From a virus: 38,352 bases of DNA. Every line of letters begins with the position of its first letter. Positions within the stretch are counted from its first letter, which is position 1. The notes beneath the pieces are model-generated. The model was not told where the DNA came from, did no database searches, and saw only the letters and a list, made by a program, of their open reading frames with translations. A program made the translations under genes and the position numbers. Below are positions 6,167-13,740 of the stretch, piece after piece. Location of the stretch: the IMG/VR virus record IMGVR_UViG_3300047300_000245, positions 1 to 38,352 of that record; one strand, written 5' to 3'.

Positions 6167-7812
6167 AGATAATACTTGACATTGAAACTAATAAAGCACA
6201 CGACCATATTTGGTTAGTTGTAACTAGAGAAGTTGAAACGGATGAGGTTAAAGTATGGACGGAAGTAAGCAAGTTACAAAGCTATTTGGACAGTTGCGAT
6301 TTGATTATCATGCACAACGGAATAAGCTTCGATCAACCTGTACTAGAGAGGAACTGGAAAGTTACGATGAGCAAGAACCAAGTGTTCGATACGCTCGTGT
6401 TAAGTCGCCTGTTAGATCCAAGTCTAGAGGGAGGACATAGTTTAGAAGCATGGGGTGGTAGATTAGGTTTTCCTAAAGGAGACTTCGATGACTGGGATGG
6501 TGGTCTTACAGATGAGATGATTACTTACTGTGTCCAAGATACCTTAGTTACAAAGAAGCTGTATGAATACTTAATCAATCAATTTAATAAGCAGGGATTT
6601 GATAAAAGGAGTTTAGATCTTGAGTTTAATGTACAATATATTATCCACAAACAAACTGAAAATGGTTTTAAACTGGATGAAAGAAAAGCTATTGAGCTTC
6701 AAGCAGAGCTTACTAGTAAACTGGTTAATATTGAAGCTTCACTACAGAGTATATTCCCAACGAAAACAACTGAAAGATATTCAGAAAAGACAGGAAAGAA
6801 ACTCACAGATAAAGTCGAAGTATTCAACCCCGGAAGTAGAAAGCAAATCGGTGAAAGGCTCATCGAAAAAGGGTGGAAGCCGAAAGTCTTCACAGACAAA
6901 GGACAACCAAAAGTTGACGAAACAACCCTCGAAGGAGTCGACATCCCCGAAGCGAAAGCAATCGCGGAATACTTGATGTTGCAGAAACGAATTGCTCAAA
7001 TCAGTTCGTGGTTAAAAGAGATGAAGGAAGATGGACGTGTTCATGGTAGAGTTATTACTAACGGTGCAGTGACAGGACGTATGACACATATGAATCCTAA
7101 CATGGCACAAGTACCTAACTCTAGTGCAGTATATGGACATGAGTGTAGAGATCTATGGACAGTAGAGAAAGGATATAAGTTAGTAGGTATTGATGCTTCT
7201 GGATTGGAGTTAAGAATGCTTGCTCACTATATGGAAGATGATGCATACACAAACGAAGTTGTATTGGGCGACATACATACGACCAATCAGAAAGCAGCGG
7301 GATTGCAAGAACGAAATCAAGCGAAGACTTTTATATATGCCTTTCTCTATGGGGCGGGTGCTGAAAAAATCGGGAAAATTGTGGGTGGTTCAAAACAAGA
7401 AGGACAGAAACTTATCGATACGTTTCTTAAGAACACCCCTAGTCTCGAAGCATTACGAAAGAAAGTGTCTAACACACTTCGCAAGGAAGCAACACTTCCG
7501 GGTCTTGATGGAAGGAGGTTACAGGTTAGGTCAGAACACTCGGCACTCAACACGTTATTACAGGGTGCAGGTGCAATTGTTATGAAGCAAGCTTTAGTTA
7601 TCTTGAATGATAAACTTAGCAAGCTAGGAGTAGATTATAAATTCGTAGCCAACGTTCATGACGAATGGCAGATCGAAGTAGAAGAAGGTTATGAAGACCT
7701 CGTAGGAAAACTAGGTGTCAAGTCAATTGAGGATGCAGGCAAGAAACTAAATATGCGGTGTCCTTTGACTGGCGAATACAGAACAGGTAATACATGGAAG
7801 GAAACACATTAA
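6163..7812 (+). CDS. DNA polymerase, T7/Pol I (family A) type
   Basis: A 549-aa replicative polymerase. The proofreading domain has DIET (D6, E8), HNGISFDQP (51-59) and YCVQD (D126). Polymerase motif A is GIDASGLELR (D344), the O helix is RNQAKTFIYAFLYG (R384, K388, Y392) and motif C is VHDEW (D500, E501). Y392 aligns with T7 Tyr526, the residue linked to dideoxynucleotide use. It is shorter than T7 gp5 (704 aa), so the thumb or thioredoxin-binding region is probably reduced. Two internal stretches (about 6755-6990 and 7255-7590) use codons unlike the rest. It starts in ATGA overlap with the membrane protein gene. Confidence 0.95.
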   Translation: MKIILDIETNKAHDHIWLVVTREVETDEVKVWTEVSKLQSYLDSCDLIIMHNGISFDQPVLERNWKVTMSKNQVFDTLVLSRLLDPSLEGGHSLEAWGGRLGFPKGDFDDWDGGLTDEMITYCVQDTLVTKKLYEYLINQFNKQGFDKRSLDLEFNVQYIIHKQTENGFKLDERKAIELQAELTSKLVNIEASLQSIFPTKTTERYSEKTGKKLTDKVEVFNPGSRKQIGERLIEKGWKPKVFTDKGQPKVDETTLEGVDIPEAKAIAEYLMLQKRIAQISSWLKEMKEDGRVHGRVITNGAVTGRMTHMNPNMAQVPNSSAVYGHECRDLWTVEKGYKLVGIDASGLELRMLAHYMEDDAYTNEVVLGDIHTTNQKAAGLQERNQAKTFIYAFLYGAGAEKIGKIVGGSKQEGQKLIDTFLKNTPSLEALRKKVSNTLRKEATLPGLDGRRLQVRSEHSALNTLLQGAGAIVMKQALVILNDKLSKLGVDYKFVANVHDEWQIEVEEGYEDLVGKLGVKSIEDAGKKLNMRCPLTGEYRTGNTWKETH

Positions 7813-7991
7813 TGAATGAGAAGGTAAAACAAAGTATCTTAGAGATGCTACGGATGGGTGAAGACCCTGAAGAGTTAGCTGAATCTTTAAGAGAGTCACT
7901 AAACTATCTGCACTTGCTTAAGAGTTATGTGCCTAACCACGACATGGCAGATTTCTACCGTGCATATAAAGATGCGGACTTTCGACCATGA
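7812..7991 (+). CDS. Small acidic helical protein
   Basis: A 59-aa protein. The frame is open from 7794, but the ATG at 7812 forms a TAATG overlap with the polymerase stop and has AAGGAA 8 nt upstream, so it is chosen. It has two probable helices, rich in Glu and Leu. No domain recognised. Confidence 0.6.
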   Translation: MNEKVKQSILEMLRMGEDPEELAESLRESLNYLHLLKSYVPNHDMADFYRAYKDADFRP

Positions 7992-8158
7992 TTATACCTG
8001 ATGATACACAACCTTTAGTAACGTTAGGTATAGATGTTAATGATAAGTTAGTTGTTCTTTCTTATCTAGAATTAGAAGCACTTGTTGAGTTATTACACGA
8101 TGCACTTGAAGTTATAACAACGCAAGATTTTATTGAAAACAATACCACATTACAGTAA
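7988..8158 (+). CDS. Small protein, 56 aa, unknown
   Basis: A 56-aa acidic frame in ATGA overlap with the preceding gene. It is Leu-rich with a likely helix in its middle (YLELEALVELLHDAL). Its last codons form the left arm of the inverted repeat at the ssDNA-binding protein promoter. Function unknown. Confidence 0.5.
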   Translation: MIIPDDTQPLVTLGIDVNDKLVVLSYLELEALVELLHDALEVITTQDFIENNTTLQ

Positions 8159-8168
8159 TCTGTGGTAT
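8142..8168. promoter_or_regulatory. Inverted repeat at SSB promoter
   Basis: ATACCACA (8142-8149) and TGTGGTAT (8161-8168) are perfect inverted arms, and the centre holds a second palindrome ATTAC-A-GTAAT (8149-8159). The right arm overlaps the extended -10, which is the geometry of an operator. Confidence 0.5.
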
Positions 8169-8171
8169 AAT
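8163..8171 (+). promoter_or_regulatory. Extended -10 promoter for SSB gene
   Basis: TGG plus a consensus TATAAT (8166-8171), with transcription expected near 8178. There is no recognisable -35 at the right distance. AGGAG at 8191-8195 then serves the ATG at 8203. This is the largest intergenic gap inside the replication block, so separate control of the abundant SSB is plausible. Confidence 0.5.
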
Positions 8172-8202
8172 ATATGTGTAATTATTTTATAGGAGTAATA
8201 CA

Positions 8203-8619
8203 ATGGATGTAACAAAACCAATTCCAGTTAAAGTTGATTTGTTTTGGGCTTTCTTAAACGAACCTAATCAGATGAGTGAGAAGTATCAAGTTGATCTATG
8301 CAACTTATCTAAGGAAGCTGTTAAGAAACTTATGGATGTGGGTATTGAAGTTAAGAATGATGAACGTAAACCTGATCAAGGCTTCTACGTTACAGCTAAA
8401 AGCAAGATGTATCCTATCCTAGCTGTTGATCCTGATGGACGTAAGATTGATGTTAAGGTAGCTAACGGTTCAAAAGGTGTAGCGTTTATTAAACCGTACG
8501 AGTACTCTTTCAAAGGTAAGAAAGCCATGGGCGTAGGTGTTAGTAAGATTGTTATCCAAGAGCTAATCGCCTACGAGAAAGATGATACCTCGGTAGAAGA
8601 TTTGAACGAAGCAGTCTAA
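8203..8619 (+). CDS. ssDNA-binding protein, T7 gp2.5-like
   Basis: A 138-aa protein with the layout of phage gp2.5-type ssDNA-binding proteins: a beta-barrel body with SKMYPILAVDPDG and the VANGSKGVAFIKPY segment, then an acidic C-terminal tail (EKDDTSVEDLNEAV). The tail lacks the terminal Phe seen in T7. It coats single strands and coordinates polymerase and helicase. It has its own promoter and good AGGAG site, and its stop overlaps the exonuclease start (TAATG). Confidence 0.8.
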   Translation: MDVTKPIPVKVDLFWAFLNEPNQMSEKYQVDLCNLSKEAVKKLMDVGIEVKNDERKPDQGFYVTAKSKMYPILAVDPDGRKIDVKVANGSKGVAFIKPYEYSFKGKKAMGVGVSKIVIQELIAYEKDDTSVEDLNEAV

Positions 8620-9302
8620 TGCAAATTGCATTGATTGATGGTGACATATTAGTTTATCGCATTGGCTTTGCTTCAGAAGATGAACCAGAGTCAATCGCGA
8701 TGGCTAGATGTTGTGAGTTCATTGAAGATATTATTTTATTTAACGGATTCGATGAGTATCAAGGGTTCTTAACAGGTGGCGGTAACTACCGTAAAGACAT
8801 AGCTAAGACAGCACCATACAAAGGAAATAGAAAAGCACCTAAGCCAAAGCATTACGATTTACTTCGTGAGTATATGACTACAGCATGGGGCTTTACTATG
8901 ATTGAAGGACAAGAAGCTGATGACGCAATAGGTATTGCAGCGTATGCTTTAGATCCTGAAGAGTACTGTATCTGTACGATTGATAAAGACTTAGATATGA
9001 TTCGCGGTAAGCATTACAACTTTGTTAAGGACTTCTTTTACAATGTGTCTGAAGAAGAATGTATCTTTAACTTTTATAAACAAATTCTTACTGGAGATAG
9101 AGTTGACAATATCATCGGTCTCAAGGGAATTGGAGACGTTAAAGCGAAAAGGATTCTTGAAAAATGCAAAGACGAAAAGGAAATGTATCTTGCTGTACTC
9201 GAAGCTTACGAGGGAAACGAGGAGCGAGTCTTGGAGAACGGTCAACTATTGTGGATAAGAAGACAAGCAAATCAGGTTTGGTTACCCCCAAGCTTATCTT
9301 GA
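8619..9302 (+). CDS. 5'-3' exonuclease, FEN family (T7 gp6-like)
   Basis: A 227-aa structure-specific nuclease that removes primers and degrades DNA 5'-3'. Metal-binding acids are visible as DGD (D7, D9), EADDA (E99, D101, D102), DKDLD (D122, D124) and GDRVDN (D160, D163). A helix-hairpin-helix-type motif GLKGIGDVKAKRIL lies at 167-180. It starts in TAATG overlap with the SSB gene. The last third (about 9110-9295) has codon use unlike its neighbours. Confidence 0.9.
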   Translation: MQIALIDGDILVYRIGFASEDEPESIAMARCCEFIEDIILFNGFDEYQGFLTGGGNYRKDIAKTAPYKGNRKAPKPKHYDLLREYMTTAWGFTMIEGQEADDAIGIAAYALDPEEYCICTIDKDLDMIRGKHYNFVKDFFYNVSEEECIFNFYKQILTGDRVDNIIGLKGIGDVKAKRILEKCKDEKEMYLAVLEAYEGNEERVLENGQLLWIRRQANQVWLPPSLS

Positions 9303-9592
9303 TTGAATGGCTTGACGCATTAGCACAAGGAGAATGGCACGAACCTAAGCGTGAGGATCTACATTGTAAGACAGTTGGATTCATTGTCTATGAAGATGAT
9401 GAACAGATTGAATTAGCAGGTACGATTACTCATGGTATGTGTAACAATAGTATTACTCTGCCTAAGAGAATGGTACTAAAGAGAAAGGAAATTAAACTTG
9501 AAACCACAATCAGCAAAGGCAAAAGGAAGAAACCTGCAGAAGTGGGTACGAGACAAGATACTAGCAACGTTCCCATCACTACAGCAGGGTGA
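9251..9592 (+). CDS. Conserved small phage protein, unknown
   Basis: About 113 aa if it starts at the GTG at 9251; a TTG at 9278 is an alternative and neither has an ideal ribosome binding site. The core IEWLDALAQGEW...VGFIVYEDDEQIELAGTIT...LPKRMVLKR matches a small protein common in phages, probably a beta-barrel. It overlaps the exonuclease end by 52 nt and the endonuclease start by 95 nt. The basic C-terminal tail beyond about residue 82 lies wholly in that overlap. Confidence 0.6.
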   Translation: MDKKTSKSGLVTPKLILIEWLDALAQGEWHEPKREDLHCKTVGFIVYEDDEQIELAGTITHGMCNNSITLPKRMVLKRKEIKLETTISKGKRKKPAEVGTRQDTSNVPITTAG

Positions 9593-9830
9593 TGTAAGAA
9601 GTACTAGTATGGGTGCAGGTGGTGAAGATGTACAGTTAAGTCCGGCTGCTAGAGAACTCTTTCCATTCCAAATAGAATGTAAGAACCTAGCTAAGATTGC
9701 TGTATATAACTACTACGAACAAGCTAAGGAGCACGGTTATCATCAACCAGTAGTGTTCATTAAGCAGAATCAAAGTAGACCACTTGCAATTGTAGATGCA
9801 GAATATTTCTTTAAGATGGTGAGTAAATGA
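9498..9830 (+). CDS. PDDEXK-type endonuclease
   Basis: A 110-aa protein starting at TTG with AAGGAA at 9485-9490 (7-nt spacing), a rare start that is well supported here. It has the conserved phage pattern KGRNLQKWVRDK, DVRSTSMGAGGEDV and FPFQIECKN. D44, E60 and K62 form a PDDEXK-like metal site. It may act as a Holliday-junction or debranching nuclease like T7 gp3, though this is inference. The frame overlaps the preceding gene by 95 nt. Confidence 0.75.
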   Translation: MKPQSAKAKGRNLQKWVRDKILATFPSLQQGDVRSTSMGAGGEDVQLSPAARELFPFQIECKNLAKIAVYNYYEQAKEHGYHQPVVFIKQNQSRPLAIVDAEYFFKMVSK

Positions 9831-10078
9831 GTTGCGGTAATCATTGTTATGAATCTAATATAAAAGAATTAGAGGAACAGCTATATGATCGTGAGTGTGA
9901 GATTGAAAACCTTGAAGTAGAAACAAGAATGATGAGAGCACGTATGGAACGGTTAGAAGTAGAGAACTTACAACTACAGAAACAAGTTGATGCGTTGCTC
10001 ATCGTTGCTGAAGCTAAAGAAAAGGAACGATTAAAAGTAATACAGGAAGTATGGCAGAACACAATTCAAAAGTCATAA
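9827..10078 (+). CDS. Coiled-coil small protein
   Basis: An 83-aa protein starting in ATGA overlap. A near-continuous charged heptad region (about residues 10-70) predicts a coiled coil. Two cysteines lie at the N-terminus. No domain recognised. Perhaps a replication accessory. Confidence 0.6.
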   Translation: MSCGNHCYESNIKELEEQLYDRECEIENLEVETRMMRARMERLEVENLQLQKQVDALLIVAEAKEKERLKVIQEVWQNTIQKS

Positions 10079-10161
10079 ACTTTAGAACGTTCTTGCTATA
10101 TAAACTAGCTAGATTACTAAGGAGGTTAAATGAAAATATTACTACTCGACATCGAGAGTAG
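10051..10161 (+). CDS. Possible tiny protein, 36 aa
   Basis: A 36-codon frame (begins MAEHNSKVIN) with AGGA 4 nt before its ATG, starting inside the coiled-coil gene and ending 32 nt into the next. It is basic and amphipathic. It would cover an otherwise empty 51-nt gap, but the length is close to chance. Confidence 0.25.
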   Translation: MAEHNSKVINFRTFLLYKLARLLRRLNENITTRHRE

Positions 10162-10864
10162 TCCTAACGTAGCACATGTGTGGGGTATTTGGCAACAGAA
10201 CGTAGGTTTAAACCAGTTAATGGAATCGTCCTATGTTCTATGTTGGGCAGCTAAGTGGCTAGGTGAAGATGAAGTTATGTTCGATTCTGTTCATGTGTCT
10301 AAACCTAAGAAGATGTTGCGGCGAATACATGAATTAATCTCCGCAGCTGATGCGGTGATTCACTACAACGGTACTAAGTTTGATATGCCTACGTTGAATA
10401 AAGAGTTCTTGTTACATGATATGAATCCTCCTGCTCCTTACAAGCAGATTGATTTGTTAAAGCAAGTACGTAGTCAGTTCAGATTCCCTAGCAATAAGCT
10501 TGATTATGTTGCTCAGAGATTAGGACTAGGTAGTAAGACTGCACACGAAGGGCATGAACTCTGGGTTAAGTGCATGGCTAATGATAAAGATGCATGGAAA
10601 CGGATGGAGGAATACAATGTACAAGATGTGGTGTTACTTGAGAAGTTATATAACAGATTGTTACCTTGGATTAAGAATCATCCTAATCGCAATCATCACT
10701 CTGATACAGCTGTGTGCCCTAGTTGTGGAGGGAATCATCTTCAAAAGAGAGGGACTGCTATTACAACTACATCATCGTATCAAAGGTATCAGTGTAAAGA
10801 TTGTGGATCGTGGAGTCAGGGGACTAAGCAGGTCAAGACATCAGTAGAGGTGAAAGCATTATGA
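10130..10864 (+). CDS. RNase H-like exonuclease with zinc ribbon
   Basis: A 244-aa protein with a DnaQ/YprB-type 3'-5' exonuclease fold: DIESSP (D7, E9), HYNGTKFDMP (D85) and YNVQD (D166). The C-terminus has a zinc ribbon, CPSC (C196, C199) and CKDC (C222, C225), likely for nucleic-acid binding. This pairing is common in aquatic podoviruses. It may trim or degrade DNA and so supply nucleotides. It starts behind a strong AAGGAGG. Confidence 0.8.
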   Translation: MKILLLDIESSPNVAHVWGIWQQNVGLNQLMESSYVLCWAAKWLGEDEVMFDSVHVSKPKKMLRRIHELISAADAVIHYNGTKFDMPTLNKEFLLHDMNPPAPYKQIDLLKQVRSQFRFPSNKLDYVAQRLGLGSKTAHEGHELWVKCMANDKDAWKRMEEYNVQDVVLLEKLYNRLLPWIKNHPNRNHHSDTAVCPSCGGNHLQKRGTAITTTSSYQRYQCKDCGSWSQGTKQVKTSVEVKAL

Positions 10865-11202
10865 CAGTAAAAGAAGGATATCGTAACTATAGTGATTGCC
10901 CAGTTGCTATGCCTGATCTAGGTAAACCTATAACACTTGAAGATTATTTTGCCGGTTTAAATAAAATTTATGAAAATACAGGGAAAACAGTTAAAGATCA
11001 ACAAGTTGCAGGTACTCATTATCAACGAGCAATACAGCCTTGGGACATTATATCTGAATGGGAGCTTGACTTTTGGGAAGGTAATGTGTTAAAATATTTG
11101 TTACGTTGGAAACATAAAGACGGTGTTCAAGACTTGAAGAAAGCTAAACACTATTTAGAATATTTAATTGAAAGGAATGAGAATGAAAGCACAAAAGATT
11201 AA
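10861..11202 (+). CDS. DUF3310 protein
   Basis: A 113-aa protein. The C-terminal 65 residues match the phage DUF3310 domain: HYQRAIQPWDII, DFWEGNVLKYLLRW and DLKKAKHYLEYLIER. It is often annotated as nucleotide kinase-related, without direct proof known to me. It starts in ATGA overlap and sits next to the reductase region, compatible with nucleotide metabolism. Confidence 0.8.
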   Translation: MTVKEGYRNYSDCPVAMPDLGKPITLEDYFAGLNKIYENTGKTVKDQQVAGTHYQRAIQPWDIISEWELDFWEGNVLKYLLRWKHKDGVQDLKKAKHYLEYLIERNENESTKD

Positions 11203-11512
11203 CTTTAATAAATTCTTTCCGGATGATAATGCATTCGTTACATTGACAGGTGTGTTTAATCCTACAGCAAAGGACATCTTTGATGATGAGTTTGACTTGG
11301 ACTTAACTATCCAGTCAGCTACAGGTAGATTCGTTAACTTGTATTCATGGTGTGGTAAAGAGAACGACACACTTAAGCAATTGAAAGCAATCAACGAAGC
11401 TACAGCTAAAGCTATTAAGTTCTATGAAGATGTGATTGCTGCTAAGAAAGAAAAGAAAGCTAAAGCAAAACCAATTGTAGTAGAAAAGCGTGTTACTAAG
11501 CAACGTAAGTAA
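11183..11512 (+). CDS. Small protein, basic tail, unknown
   Basis: A 109-aa protein. In-frame ATGs occur at 11168, 11177 and 11183; AAAGGA at 11171-11176 best fits 11183 (6-nt spacing). It has an acidic alpha/beta body and a Lys-rich C-terminal tail (KKEKKAKAK) suited to nucleic-acid or protein contacts. Function unknown. Confidence 0.6.
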   Translation: MKAQKINFNKFFPDDNAFVTLTGVFNPTAKDIFDDEFDLDLTIQSATGRFVNLYSWCGKENDTLKQLKAINEATAKAIKFYEDVIAAKKEKKAKAKPIVVEKRVTKQRK

Positions 11513-11517
11513 ATACG

Positions 11518-11700
11518 ATGACGTTGACGCTATTAGAATTACAAGAGAGGCTGAAACGTTTAGATGAGCTATCTCTTCTGGAGTTACTAAACATAACTTC
11601 AGAGGAGATAGTCGAGATGTTTATAGACCGTATTGAAGATAACTTTGATCAACTGGTAGATGAAGTTGATTATGATGGAGAAGACGAAAACGATGAGTAG
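11518..11700 (+). CDS. Small acidic helical protein
   Basis: A 60-aa protein with about 22 Asp/Glu against 4 basic residues and Leu-rich helices (LSLLELLNITSEEIVEMF). Its end overlaps the reductase start. Small acidic proteins of this look often sit next to phage nucleotide genes. Function unknown. Confidence 0.6.
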   Translation: MTLTLLELQERLKRLDELSLLELLNITSEEIVEMFIDRIEDNFDQLVDEVDYDGEDENDE

Positions 11701-13600
11701 ATATGAATTAACACCCTACAATACGTTCATTGCTAAATCTAGGTACAGTCGTTACTTAGATGATCAAGGCAGACGTGAGCACTGGAATGAAACAGTAGCA
11801 CGTTACTTTGATTTCATGACAAAGAACCTTAAAGAAAAGAATAACTATACCTTAACACCTGAGCTACGTGCAGAGCTAGAAGATGCAGTAGTACACTTAG
11901 ATGTAGTACCTAGTATGAGAGCTATTATGACTGCAGGTGCAGCATTAGAGCGTCAGAACGTGGCTGCATTCAATTGTTCATATCTTCCTATCGATGACCC
12001 TAAAGCATTCGATGAAGCTATGTATATCTTGTTATGCGGTACTGGTGTAGGATTCTCAGTGGAGCAACAATATGTTAAGCAGTTACCTGAAGTACCGGAT
12101 AAGTTGTTTGATAGTGAGACTACTATTGTGGTTTCCGATAGTAAAGAAGGGTGGGCAAAGTCGCTTCGTCAACTACTCGCTCTTCTATACTCTGGCGAAG
12201 TTCCAAAGTTTGACCTCTCCAAAGTTCGTCCTGCGGGTGCAAGACTTAAGACGTTTGGAGGAAGAGCCTCCGGAGCTAAGCCTTTGGAAGACTTGTTCAG
12301 ATTTGTTATTAGTAAGTTCCGTGCCTCCACCGGTCGCAGGTTATCATCATTGGAGTGTCATGATATTCTGTGCAAAATCGGGGAAGTTGTTGTCGTGGGA
12401 GGGGTACGTAGATCTGCGATGATCTCATTGTCTGACTTGTCTGATGATAAAATGGCACATGCTAAAGCAGGATCATGGTGGGATGGACAAGGACAGAGAG
12501 CATTGGCTAACAACTCAGCAACATATACTGAGAAGCCAAGCATCGGTCAGTTCATGAGAGAGTGGACTAGTATTTATGAATCACATTCAGGTGAGAGAGG
12601 AATTTTTAATCGTGATGCATCACAGAAACAGGCTGCAAAGAATGGCAGACGAGACAGTACTTACGACTTTGGTACGAACCCTTGCTCTGAGATCATTCTT
12701 CGCCCTTATCAATTCTGTAATCTATCCTCTTGCATTGTTCGTAGTGATGATGATATGGCTAGTCTGGAACGTAAGATTAGGTTGGCTACGATTCTTGGAA
12801 CGTTTCAAGCAACACTAACTAACTTCCCTTACCTACGTAAGATTTGGCAAAAGAACACTGAAGAAGAAGCGTTGTTAGGTGTATCAATGACAGGTATCTT
12901 AGATAACTCTTTGTTGAATAACCCTGATGATATTGAATTACCTTTTAGATTGGAGAAGTTAAGAGATGTGGCTATCGGAACGAACAGAGAATTTGCTGCT
13001 GCTGTTGGTATTAATCAGTCTGTTGCTGTTACAGCTGTTAAACCTGAAGGTACAGTTTCTCAGCTATGCAGCACTGCAAGCGGTATCCATCCTCAGCATT
13101 CTAAGTTTTATATCAGACGTGTACGTGCAGATAACAAAGACCCGCTGACACAGTTCATGATTCAGTCAGGCTTCGTAGCTGAACCATGTGTGATGAAACC
13201 TGAGAGTACTACAGTGTTTTCATTCCCTGTGAAGGTAGCTGATGGAGCTTTGTTACGTGAAGAGTTGTCTGCTTTACAGCACTTGAAGTTATGGTTGTTG
13301 TTCCAACGTCATTACTGTGAACATAAACCTTCAGTAACTATCAGTGTTAAAGAAGATGAATGGATGGAAGTTGGAGCTTGGGTATGGGAACACTTTGATG
13401 AGTGTACAGGAGTATCATTCCTGCCTTATGATGGAGGTACTTATAGACAAGCACCGTATGAAGAGTGTGATGAAGAAGCTTATAATCGATTGAAGCTGTT
13501 ACAGCCTGAATCAATTGATTGGAGTAACTTTAAAGAGTATGATGATAACGTAGAAGGTGCTCAGATGTTATCTTGTACTGCAGGAGGATGTTCAATATGA
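11693..13600 (+). CDS. nrdJ: Class II ribonucleotide reductase (B12-type)
   Basis: About 635 aa, making deoxynucleotides from ribonucleotides. The active-site NPCSE has C331 as the presumed thiyl cysteine. C95 (FNCSY) and C342, 11 residues after C331, match the redox pair of the monomeric Lactobacillus enzyme, whose C408/C419 have the same spacing. The C-terminus ends CTAGGC (C628, C633), the C-x4-C shuttle of that class. No small-subunit gene is present, which fits an adenosylcobalamin-dependent enzyme. An upstream in-frame ATG at 11660 is possible; 11693 overlaps the previous stop. Codon use shifts at about 12120-12430. Confidence 0.85.
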   Translation: MSRYELTPYNTFIAKSRYSRYLDDQGRREHWNETVARYFDFMTKNLKEKNNYTLTPELRAELEDAVVHLDVVPSMRAIMTAGAALERQNVAAFNCSYLPIDDPKAFDEAMYILLCGTGVGFSVEQQYVKQLPEVPDKLFDSETTIVVSDSKEGWAKSLRQLLALLYSGEVPKFDLSKVRPAGARLKTFGGRASGAKPLEDLFRFVISKFRASTGRRLSSLECHDILCKIGEVVVVGGVRRSAMISLSDLSDDKMAHAKAGSWWDGQGQRALANNSATYTEKPSIGQFMREWTSIYESHSGERGIFNRDASQKQAAKNGRRDSTYDFGTNPCSEIILRPYQFCNLSSCIVRSDDDMASLERKIRLATILGTFQATLTNFPYLRKIWQKNTEEEALLGVSMTGILDNSLLNNPDDIELPFRLEKLRDVAIGTNREFAAAVGINQSVAVTAVKPEGTVSQLCSTASGIHPQHSKFYIRRVRADNKDPLTQFMIQSGFVAEPCVMKPESTTVFSFPVKVADGALLREELSALQHLKLWLLFQRHYCEHKPSVTISVKEDEWMEVGAWVWEHFDECTGVSFLPYDGGTYRQAPYEECDEEAYNRLKLLQPESIDWSNFKEYDDNVEGAQMLSCTAGGCSI

Positions 13601-13740
13601 GTATAGAACTTAGTGTAATACGAGGACTATCCTTTGGTATTGAATATCTTAATGGTGAAGACGCAGGAGATGATGACGTAGGAGTCTATGTTGTAATAGA
13701 CTTAGGCTTCCTACGATTATTGTTTACTACGTTTAAGTAA
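13597..13740 (+). CDS. Small protein after reductase, 47 aa
   Basis: A 47-aa frame starting in ATGA overlap with the reductase stop and preceded by a strong AGGAGG (13582-13587). It has an acidic middle (EDAGDDDVG) and a hydrophobic C-terminal half. It is the last + strand gene, and its end overlaps the convergent lysin-like gene by 8 nt. Confidence 0.55.
   Translation: MSIELSVIRGLSFGIEYLNGEDAGDDDVGVYVVIDLGFLRLLFTTFK

Noticed and set aside
6620-6976. 118-aa alternate frame inside polymerase
   Set aside because: The main frame carries the polymerase. The alternate frame is only open because of the odd codon use there.
9164-9250. Upstream ATG extension of the 9251 gene
   Set aside because: This part lies fully within the exonuclease gene and gives a low-complexity Arg/Cys-rich sequence unlike the conserved core.
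12072-12422. 116-aa alternate frame inside reductase
   Set aside because: Same reason: it coincides with the codon-use patch and has no domain.
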